From positions 1 through 64,000 of the forward strand of contig NZ_JBFHJW010000009.1 in assembly GCF_041595635.1 (NCBI RefSeq): a stretch of 64,000 nt of DNA. Direction: 5' to 3'. Below are positions 54,557 through 61,083 of this stretch, piece by piece (position 1 is the stretch's first letter; every line of letters begins with the position of its first letter). A program made the translations under genes and the position numbers. Origin of the DNA: Labilibaculum sp041595635 (GTDB lineage Bacteria > Bacteroidota > Bacteroidia > Bacteroidales > Marinifilaceae). The notes beneath the pieces are model-generated. The model did not search any database and had not been told where the DNA came from. It saw only the letters and a list, made by a program, of their open reading frames with translations.

Positions 54557-54599
54557 AATGAGTAATATTTTCTGGCTAATAGTGAAAATATTACTCATT
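54557..54599. repeat. Perfect 16-bp inverted repeat
   Basis: AATGAGTAATATTTTC (54557-54572) and its exact complement (54584-54599) flank an 11-base loop, between the PRiA4-ORF3-like gene and miaA. There is no uninterrupted T-tract on either side. It could be a strong mRNA hairpin that separates the two genes, or a small repetitive element. Confidence 0.75.
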
Positions 54600-54622
54600 A
54601 TTAATTACTAATTTTTCATTGA

Positions 54623-55198
54623 TTATAGAATATCTTCGTAGTCATCCAGGCTCTCGAATTCGGGTCCTTCGTTAAAATCATCATCAAAATCGGCTAGGTA
54701 ATCATCGGCTGTTTTTTCTTTTTTAGGTGCAGCATCTAATTCACCAAGATCCAATCCCAAGCCATCAAAATTTTCTGCATCCATTTTAATTTGTTCGGGG
54801 GCATCACCTTTTGATAGGGAACATTTAGGATATTTTGTTTTTGCTTTCGATTTTCCTGTCTCGATCAACTCTACATTGAAAAAACGATCGGAGAAAAAAT
54901 CAAACACATAAATCAGTTCAGGATTTTCTTTGGACACAAATTCACGCATCATAGCCACATCCATGGGTACAACGTTCATGTCGTCGTCTTCTTCGGTATT
55001 CATCTCAAAGAGCGCAATTTCTATTCCTCTTTGGCCATCGTTTCCGATTTGATAAAAGGATGCCATTTGTGAATTGTCGTATCCTGCACTTTCCTGAATT
55101 AGGTTGTGAAACTCTAAGTAGGTTTGTTCGTGATCGATTTCTATTTCGCGCACAAAATTGTCAACTTCGGGCGAGGTGATTTTAAATTTGAATATCAT
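54623..55198 (-). CDS. PRiA4 ORF3-like (IS1096 passenger TnpR-like) protein
   Basis: 191 residues. The first 150 match the pRiA4b ORF-3-like domain: IFKFKITSPEVDNFVREIEI at the start, TYLEFHNLIQESAGYDNSQMASFY, and LIYVFDFFSDRFFNVELIE. The C-terminal 50 residues are very acidic (DDYLADFDDDFNEG). Despite the family name there is no transposon here: no transposase or terminal repeats are visible. It is 4 bases downstream of the acyl-CoA reductase gene. Function unknown. Confidence 0.78.
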   Translation of the reverse strand: MIFKFKITSPEVDNFVREIEIDHEQTYLEFHNLIQESAGYDNSQMASFYQIGNDGQRGIEIALFEMNTEEDDDMNVVPMDVAMMREFVSKENPELIYVFDFFSDRFFNVELIETGKSKAKTKYPKCSLSKGDAPEQIKMDAENFDGLGLDLGELDAAPKKEKTADDYLADFDDDFNEGPEFESLDDYEDIL

Positions 55199-55202
55199 GT
55201 TT

Positions 55203-56276
55203 TTACTTTGATTTTAGTTGTGATAAAAATTCCATACTGTCTACATCATCGGCATAATCCCAAAGTTCAGGTTCTTGTGTTTTCCCAAAAGGAATTGCAT
55301 TTTTTAGTTCTTTACTCACGATGCATTGAATAAGATCGGAATTGGTATTTAGTTTGATTTTCAGATCATTAATTTCGGAATAATATTCATAGTTTACAAC
55401 ACCTATGGGAGAGCTTATTTCCTGATTTTCTCTCAAAAGAAGAAAACCGTTATCCAGATGTTCTATTCTATTCATCAGAAGCAAGGAGCGCTGATAATCG
55501 TAATTGTTCATGTATTTATTGTGAGTTTTCACAAAAGAATAGTCATTCCAGCAATCCAAAAGGTGTGGGATATTGTAATTTTTAGGGAGATATAGTTTGG
55601 AAACATTTCGGCATCCTAAGCCAAAATACATGAATACATCTTTTCCTAAAGCTTTTAGCTCTTCATCGCTTTCGGTGCCCGAGAGTACGGCAAGCGAATT
55701 TCTGTTTCGGCGAATAATATGATCGTATTTGCTGAAGTAGGCTTCGAAATAGCGTGCCGAATTGTTGCTTCCAGTGGCAATAATGGCATCGAATTTATTT
55801 TCTCCACTGAGTCGTTCCGATTGAAAGTGAAGTAAAGCTTCAAATTCGGGATTGATGGCAATGAGTAAGTTGGCTACAAAGTTAAGTAGCTGATTGTCTT
55901 TCGACGATAATTTCCCAATGAAGCGGTGTCCAGATATCAGCACGCATAGCATATCATGAAAGCCGACCATAGGAATGTTTCCCGCCATAATTACAGCAAC
56001 TTTTAGATTGGTATTCTTATCGGAAATTGAGTAGTTAGCCATCCATTTGGTGAGCTTTTCTTTTTTTAGAAAAGAGCAAATGCCATATATAGATGCATGA
56101 ACATGCAATGGCGTGAACCATCTGTTTTCAAGGGAAACTCTGCTGAGTAAACTTTTAAATTCATCGTAGTACAAAGTATTTAAAGGGTGTTCTGTCTGTT
56201 TTGCATTTTCCGAAGAAAACTGAGACAGAAAATTACCTAAGTCTACAAATGCTTTTATTCTTTCGCTTTTGTTCAT
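55203..56276 (-). CDS. LuxC-type acyl-CoA reductase
   Basis: 357 residues from the ATG at 56276; a TTG at 56303 is open upstream but would start within a terminator-like hairpin. It has the LuxC/acyl-CoA reductase layout related to aldehyde dehydrogenases: VAVIMAGNIPMVGFHDMLCVLISGH near 95, DAIIATGSNNSARYFEAYF near 165 and the putative catalytic Cys in YFGLGCRNVSKLYLP. The family reduces acyl-CoA to aldehyde; the role in non-luminous Bacteroidota is not established. No luxD/luxE partners are present. Its leader contains a terminator-like hairpin and a -7 element. Confidence 0.85.
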   Translation of the reverse strand: MNKSERIKAFVDLGNFLSQFSSENAKQTEHPLNTLYYDEFKSLLSRVSLENRWFTPLHVHASIYGICSFLKKEKLTKWMANYSISDKNTNLKVAVIMAGNIPMVGFHDMLCVLISGHRFIGKLSSKDNQLLNFVANLLIAINPEFEALLHFQSERLSGENKFDAIIATGSNNSARYFEAYFSKYDHIIRRNRNSLAVLSGTESDEELKALGKDVFMYFGLGCRNVSKLYLPKNYNIPHLLDCWNDYSFVKTHNKYMNNYDYQRSLLLMNRIEHLDNGFLLLRENQEISSPIGVVNYEYYSEINDLKIKLNTNSDLIQCIVSKELKNAIPFGKTQEPELWDYADDVDSMEFLSQLKSK

Positions 56277-56286
56277 GCTATCAGTT

Positions 56287-56332
56287 AAAAAATCCCCACT
56301 CAACTTTTGATGTTAAAAGTTTTATTTGGGGA
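56287..56332 (-). terminator. Terminator-like hairpin in the leader of the acyl-CoA reductase gene
   Basis: On the minus strand TCCCCA (56332-56327) pairs with TGGGGA (56298-56293), and an inner AACTTTT/AAAAGTT stem (56321-56315 with 56308-56302) has a 6-base loop; T6 follows at 56292-56287, 11 bases before the ATG at 56276. It may be an attenuator in the leader or the terminator of an upstream transcript. Confidence 0.6.
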
Positions 56333-56354
56333 GTTTCATTTTATTCTTGTTGTG

Positions 56355-56362
56355 CAAAGATA
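56355..56362 (-). promoter_or_regulatory. -7 element upstream of the acyl-CoA reductase hairpin
   Basis: The minus strand reads TATCTTTG, an exact TAnnTTTG. A start about 7 bases downstream would place the whole terminator-like hairpin in the leader. No good -33 element is seen. Confidence 0.4.
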
Positions 56363-56558
56363 AAAATTGTTCTTAAAGATTCTTTACGAATTTACTTCTT
56401 CTGCAAATTTCCTGAAAAAAGTGAAATTAGGGATGTTGTTTATGGTTTTTTGTAAGAGTAAATATCTTGTTGTTAGTTGTTTACTTTGTGTCTAGTTAAA
56501 GCGAATTTGTTTTGGACGAGAACAATGCGAAAGAGAAGGTGGCTAAGTATTCTTGCTG

Positions 56559-56861
56559 TTAGATATTTCCTACTTTTAGCAAGTACGGAATTAGTATGAG
56601 TAGAAAACAGATAATAAAAAGGGTTTTGAGGATTTTGTACCCCCAGGAAAAATTGAATTTTATGTGCAAAATCAGAAAAACCATGCTAAAAAGTATGGGC
56701 AAAAGAGCTGGATATAAGAGTATGGATGTTAGGATTTCTCCTTTTAGCAAAGCAATTAGTGAGCTTTGCATGCCGCAACCCGGACAAGTTATGCCGAAAT
56801 ATTTTTGAAAACTGCAAGCTATTGCATGCTTTTCAATCCAATTGATTAGTTGTTGCCACAT
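56559..56861 (-). CDS. DUF2752 membrane protein
   Basis: 100 residues. The N-terminal part carries the DUF2752 motif GITCPGCGMQSSLIALLKGE; two membrane helices follow (about 44-66 and 78-96). The two Cys of CPGCG could bind metal or form a redox pair. The function is unknown. It lies upstream of the acyl-CoA reductase on the same strand, with a 280-base gap, and downstream of gapA. Confidence 0.82.
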   Translation of the reverse strand: MWQQLINWIEKHAIACSFQKYFGITCPGCGMQSSLIALLKGEILTSILLYPALLPILFSMVFLILHIKFNFSWGYKILKTLFIICFLLILIPYLLKVGNI

Positions 56862-56902
56862 TGATTGTTTTTAAGTGAAAGCTAAATTAGAAAACAATGG
56901 GC

Positions 56903-56934
56903 TAAAAAAAAAGCCCTCTAAAAAAGAGAGCTTT
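56903..56934 (-). terminator. Rho-independent terminator of gapA
   Basis: On the minus strand AAAGCTCTC pairs with GAGGGCTTT (one wobble) around a T-rich loop, followed by T7. Confidence 0.85.
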
Positions 56935-56954
56935 AATTTTATATCAGGAATGGA

Positions 56955-57962
56955 TTATTTTACTGAATCCATATACTCAACTAATTCACATACTTTAGTA
57001 GAATATCCGATTTCATTGTCATACCATGAAACAACTTTTACGAAAGTTGAAGACAATTGGATACCTGCTTTAGCATCAAAGATAGAAGTACGAGTATCAC
57101 CAGTAAAGTCGTTAGATACAACCATATCCTCAGTATAACCAAGAACACCAGCTAATTCACCTTCTGAAGCTTCTTTCATTGCAGCACAAATTGCTTCGTA
57201 AGAAGTTTCTTTTTCCAAACGAACAGTTAAATCAACTACAGATACATCTGGTGTAGGAACACGGAAAGACATACCAGTTAATTTTCCATTCAAAGCAGGA
57301 ATTACTTTACCTACAGCTTTAGCAGCACCAGTAGAAGAAGGAATGATATTTTGACCAGCTCCACGTCCACCTCTCCAATCCTTAGCAGAAGGACCGTCAA
57401 CAGTTTTTTGAGTAGCAGTTGTAGCGTGTACAGTAGTCATTAAACCTTCGATAATACCAAACTTGTCATTCAACACTTTAGCTACAGGAGCTAAACAGTT
57501 GGTAGTACAAGAAGCATTTGATACGAAAGTCATATCGTTTGAATATGATTTGTTATTAACACCCATAACAAACATTGGAGTATCATCCTTAGATGGAGCA
57601 GACATGATAACTTTCTTAGCACCTGCGTCGATGTGACCTTGAGCAGATTCTTTTGTTAAGAAAAGACCAGTTGATTCAACTACATACTCAGCACCTACGG
57701 CACCCCAGTTAATATCAGCAGGATTTCTTTCAGCAGAAACACGAATAGCGTTACCATTAACTACTAACTGACCATCTTTTACATCAACAGTACCGTTGAA
57801 TTTACCATGAGTAGAATCATATTTTAACATGTAAGCCATGTAATCTACATCAATAAGGTCGTTAATTGCAACTACTTCGATGTTGCCTTTTGCTACTGCC
57901 TGACGGAATACGAAACGACCGATTCGGCCAAATCCGTTGATACCAATTTTAATCTTTGACAT
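56955..57962 (-). CDS. gap: Glyceraldehyde-3-phosphate dehydrogenase, type I
   Basis: 335 residues. NAD-binding start KIGINGFGRIGRFVFRQA; catalytic SNASCTTNCLAPVAKVL with the active-site Cys (about 152); HATTATQKTVDGPSAKDWRGGRGA with the catalytic His; SWYDNEIGYS near the C-terminus. It converts glyceraldehyde-3-P, Pi and NAD+ to 1,3-bisphosphoglycerate in glycolysis. Codon use is strongly biased, as in the PFOR and PPDK genes. It has its own -7 element and terminator. Confidence 0.97.
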   Translation of the reverse strand: MSKIKIGINGFGRIGRFVFRQAVAKGNIEVVAINDLIDVDYMAYMLKYDSTHGKFNGTVDVKDGQLVVNGNAIRVSAERNPADINWGAVGAEYVVESTGLFLTKESAQGHIDAGAKKVIMSAPSKDDTPMFVMGVNNKSYSNDMTFVSNASCTTNCLAPVAKVLNDKFGIIEGLMTTVHATTATQKTVDGPSAKDWRGGRGAGQNIIPSSTGAAKAVGKVIPALNGKLTGMSFRVPTPDVSVVDLTVRLEKETSYEAICAAMKEASEGELAGVLGYTEDMVVSNDFTGDTRTSIFDAKAGIQLSSTFVKVVSWYDNEIGYSTKVCELVEYMDSVK

Positions 57963-58004
57963 TGTGTATAAATTTTAATTTATAAACCCTTTGTTTCTCA
58001 ACGG

Positions 58005-58012
58005 CAAAAGTA
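58005..58012 (-). promoter_or_regulatory. -7 promoter element of gapA
   Basis: The minus strand reads TACTTTTG, an exact TAnnTTTG, about 43 bases before the gapA start. The upstream -33 region is A/T-rich with no clean TTTG. Confidence 0.5.
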
Positions 58013-58176
58013 TGTATTTTTAAAATATTTTATGTAGAAAAAAGGAAAAAAAGTGTTATTTATTTTCCGCGTAAATAAAAATTAAACAAAAGATTTTCAG
58101 TAGTTTGTGTTGTATTAAAACGATTGCAATTGGCTTTTTTGAGGTGAAAAAAACGAAGCTGTCAGATTTTTAGTGA

Positions 58177-58305
58177 TTAAACTGTTTTGCTAGTGCAGCT
58201 TGTATTTGCTTTTGTGTAGGCTGGACATCTTTTATCTACGGCACAAGATGTTGAAATGATTCCTAAAAGGAATAGTATTACTAATGTATAAAGTGTTTTT
58301 TTCAT
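58177..58305 (-). CDS. 42-residue lipoprotein with CPAY motif
   Basis: ATG at 58305 to TAA at 58177 gives 42 codons. The N-terminus is a typical lipoprotein signal (basic KK, hydrophobic LVILFLLGIISTS, then Cys21 in STSC). The mature part is about 22 residues, with three Cys in total including the lipidated one, and contains KRCPAYTKAN. Small lipoproteins with a C(P/S)AY motif occur in other Bacteroidota, though I cannot name their role. It is divergent from the Omp85-family gene at 58467 and downstream of no obvious operon. It is too short for most gene callers. Confidence 0.65.
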   Translation of the reverse strand: MKKTLYTLVILFLLGIISTSCAVDKRCPAYTKANTSCTSKTV

Positions 58306-58435
58306 GAGTAGTCAAATTAGGGTCAAGTTTATATTTTTAAATTTTGCAAAAGATATGAAAAAAATGTTGGAATTGCACAAATTGTATTTAATTGTGTTTT
58401 GTTAAATTATTATGTGTTTTATACCCTTTCTATCT

Positions 58436-58443
58436 TACTTTTG
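58436..58443 (+). promoter_or_regulatory. -7 promoter element of the Omp85-family gene
   Basis: TACTTTTG is an exact TAnnTTTG match 23 bases before the ATG at 58467. No ideal -33 element is seen. Confidence 0.5.
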
Positions 58444-58466
58444 TTTGGAAGATATTGAATTAATTT

Positions 58467-60209
58467 ATGAAAAAAATATTTCTCACCTTACTCATTAGTT
58501 GTTACCTACTTTCCTTAGGCCTTTGCCAAGAGAGAAGTTTGGTGTTGAAAATGCTTGAAGTTACTGCCTCGGAAGACACTGTGCGGTGCGTGAGTGTTGG
58601 TGTTGAGAAATTTGAAAACAAAGAATTGGCTTTTGCTCGTTTGAAAAATAAAATTTCCAAATGGAAACAAAATGCTTACTGGGAAGCCAGTGTCGACACA
58701 GTGCGATTTTCCAAGGATACAATTCTTGCTTTCCTGCATCGAGGTCAGAAGTATGAATGGGACGAGATTCATTTTCGTTATGCGGATAGCAGCGGTCTGG
58801 TTTCCTTGGAGGAATTTTTAGAACTTAAACAAAGAAAATTAATTAGGTCTATCGATTTGGAAAGTTCGCCCAATAAAATTCTGAACCAAATGGGGAATAA
58901 GGGGTATCCTTTTGCGCAATTATCATTGTCTGAAATTTCTATTTCTGAGGAAAAAATAAGTGGAGAATGGTCCGTTGAGCTGAATGATTTTATTCGCTGG
59001 GATGAAATGATCGTAAAGGGAAACTCAAAAATAAAAGCCCGGTTTTTGCAAGGGTATTTGGGTATTCATCCAAACAAAACCTATCGGGAAGATCGGAGTG
59101 AAGCAATCTCGGAAAAAATTGAAAATTTAGCTTTTGTAAAAGAAATTAAGCCTGCTGAGATTGAATTTGTTAGCGGAAAAGCAAGAGTGTACAACTATTT
59201 GGAAAAGGTGGCAGCAAATCAGTTCGATGGAATAATAGGTTTTCAAACGAATGAAGATGATAACAAACTAGAGCTGACAGGAGAAGTTAACCTGCTGCTT
59301 CAAAATACATTTTTGGCCGGAGAAAGTATTGGTTTTAATTGGCAAAAGGTCGATGAAGATAGCCAGAATTTGTCTGTTGAATTTATTTATCCCTACCTGA
59401 TAACTTCAAGTTTAGGACTTGATTTTACGCTTGATATTGAGAAGAAAGATACTAGTTACATAAGCACTGGTATTGATATGGGAATTCGATTCTCTCAATC
59501 GGGAAAAAATTATAGCAAACTTTTTTTTAAACGAAATTCATCCTCTTTACTTGCTACCGATTATTTAGCCACAGCTACAGTTCTCCCTGATTATGCCGAT
59601 GTTGCCTCTAATTTATTCGGTTTTGCGTACAATTTCGAAAATCTCGATTATTCGTTTAATCCCAAAAGGGGGTGGATTTTGAATTTGAATCTGGCAACAG
59701 GAAAGCATAAAATTAAAAAAAACTCGGCCATTTCGAGTGAACTGTATGATGATGTGGATTTAAGCGGAACGATAATTGATGCCGAATGGACAATAGAATT
59801 GAATGTTCCTATTCAGCAGAAAATTAGTTTGCGATTTAGAAGTAAAAGTGGGATCAGAGAATCAAATGATTTGTTTCAAAATGATCTTTTTAGTTTGGGC
59901 GGAATGAATTCCTTGCGAGGATTTAATGAAGATTCGTTTCGAGCCTCGGCCTATTCGGTGCTAACCAGCGAACTTCGTTTTATCCCTCAGCAAAATTCTA
60001 GTTTTTATTTGTTTTATGATGCTGCTTACTACCGAAATGATTATTTAGATGATAAAACTGAAGATTATCCATGGGGAGTTGGATTCGGTTTAAATTTTGC
60101 AACTAAATCGGGAATTTTTTCTTTGAACTATGGTGTTGGTAAACAAAAAAATAGTACTCTCGACCTTCAATCTGCTAAAATACATTTTGGATTTGCAAGT
60201 CGCTTTTAA
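58467..60209 (+). CDS. Omp85/BamA-TamA-like outer-membrane protein
   Basis: 580 residues with a signal peptide (cleavage near GLCQ). The N-terminal half (about 25-250) looks like two to three POTRA-type repeats (for example WDEMIVKGNSKIKARFLQGYLGIHPNKTYRED near 180-211). The C-terminal half is a beta-barrel with the family signature LGGMNSLRGFNEDSFR near 488-503 and a final strand ending in Phe. It is smaller than BamA, closer to TamA or ShlB-type transporters, and could insert or export an outer-membrane or secreted protein. No dedicated substrate is adjacent. Confidence 0.85.
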   Translation: MKKIFLTLLISCYLLSLGLCQERSLVLKMLEVTASEDTVRCVSVGVEKFENKELAFARLKNKISKWKQNAYWEASVDTVRFSKDTILAFLHRGQKYEWDEIHFRYADSSGLVSLEEFLELKQRKLIRSIDLESSPNKILNQMGNKGYPFAQLSLSEISISEEKISGEWSVELNDFIRWDEMIVKGNSKIKARFLQGYLGIHPNKTYREDRSEAISEKIENLAFVKEIKPAEIEFVSGKARVYNYLEKVAANQFDGIIGFQTNEDDNKLELTGEVNLLLQNTFLAGESIGFNWQKVDEDSQNLSVEFIYPYLITSSLGLDFTLDIEKKDTSYISTGIDMGIRFSQSGKNYSKLFFKRNSSSLLATDYLATATVLPDYADVASNLFGFAYNFENLDYSFNPKRGWILNLNLATGKHKIKKNSAISSELYDDVDLSGTIIDAEWTIELNVPIQQKISLRFRSKSGIRESNDLFQNDLFSLGGMNSLRGFNEDSFRASAYSVLTSELRFIPQQNSSFYLFYDAAYYRNDYLDDKTEDYPWGVGFGLNFATKSGIFSLNYGVGKQKNSTLDLQSAKIHFGFASRF

Positions 60210-60217
60210 AAGCGACT
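60198..60217. repeat. Perfect 20-bp palindrome over two convergent stop codons
   Basis: AGTCGCTTTT (60198-60207) is followed directly by its exact complement (60208-60217). It spans the TAA of the Omp85-family gene (60207-60209) and touches the TAG of the convergent gene (60216-60218). As RNA it makes an 8-bp stem with a TTAA loop but has no T-tract, so it may act as a hairpin end for both mRNAs. Confidence 0.7.
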
Positions 60218-60776
60218 ACCGATAGCCTTTTAACTTCACCAGTAGATAGTAGCTAAGTAGAATTACACCCCCTGTGATAACTGAGGCTAGCACAATAGGA
60301 AGTTGATTTTCTAAAAGAAGATTGATAGAGAAAATGATAAGTATAGAAGCAAGAACTCCAATGGAAAATGAGCTGATGATATATTTTAAGTTCGATTTGG
60401 AGGTTTTCTCAGCCAAATTCTCAAGTTGATCTACATTTACTTCAAATTTCTCAATAGCTTTCGAGAAAGCAGCGGTTTCTTTATTGAAAAAATCATTTTC
60501 TTCCTGCGAGATGAAAAATAAAAAAGTACTGAAGTGATAGTTAGCATAAATATTGTAATTCATTCGTTCCTTTTTCACAATCTCAATTTCTACAATGGTT
60601 TTCCACTTTATAGGATTTAATGAGAAAAGATTGCCAGAGAGAGCTCCTCGGTGAAAAATCATTCCCTGAGCATTTGCATCAATAAGCGTGTATCCACGGA
60701 CTTCATAGAATTTAATGATATCCGAAACCAGAAGTTTTTTGTTCCTTTTAATATTAAAGCCAATTAGTTTTTTCAT
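60216..60776 (-). CDS. Orphan membrane protein of unknown function
   Basis: 186 residues. The N-terminal 110 residues look soluble and mixed (LLVSDIIKFYEVRGYTLIDANAQGMIFHRGALSGNLFSLNP near 14-54), followed by two membrane helices near 132-154 and 160-180. The first part resembles a small beta-rich domain, but I do not recognise a family. It converges on the Omp85-family gene with a 6-base gap inside a perfect palindrome. Confidence 0.65.
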   Translation of the reverse strand: MKKLIGFNIKRNKKLLVSDIIKFYEVRGYTLIDANAQGMIFHRGALSGNLFSLNPIKWKTIVEIEIVKKERMNYNIYANYHFSTFLFFISQEENDFFNKETAAFSKAIEKFEVNVDQLENLAEKTSKSNLKYIISSFSIGVLASILIIFSINLLLENQLPIVLASVITGGVILLSYYLLVKLKGYR

Positions 60777-61083
60777 GTGCTAGTGGATGTGTTTCAAATG
60801 TATCAAAAAAAAGGAAATACACCAATTTAGAGTGGTTAAATAGACTTTGTGGGAACTATTTGTTTAGGAATATAATAGCTGCTTTTTTGTGATTTTTACG
60901 AGCAGAATAATCCTATTTTTTCTGTAGTGAAAATTCTCTAATGTCTTGTTTTGTTGTGTTTTACAATAATTGAAATTTTATTATTTATTGTGAAAAAAAA
61001 GCTGTTTTTTCATAACTCAAAGTAAAGAATTACAGTATAAAACCCAAGTATTGCTGCTATTTTTAAAATCTAAACTTTTCTTT
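60777..61083. other. AT-rich intergenic region before the hybrid kinase
   Basis: 307 bases that must hold the divergent promoters of two genes. It includes an A/T hairpin, TGAAAAAA (60991-60998) against TTTTTTCA (61005-61012). No gene or clear TAnnTTTG promoter is supported. Confidence 0.5.

Noticed and set aside
54623..55198. Mobile element suggested by the IS1096 passenger family name
   Set aside because: There is no transposase, terminal inverted repeat or target-site duplication around the gene, so it is a chromosomal member of the family.
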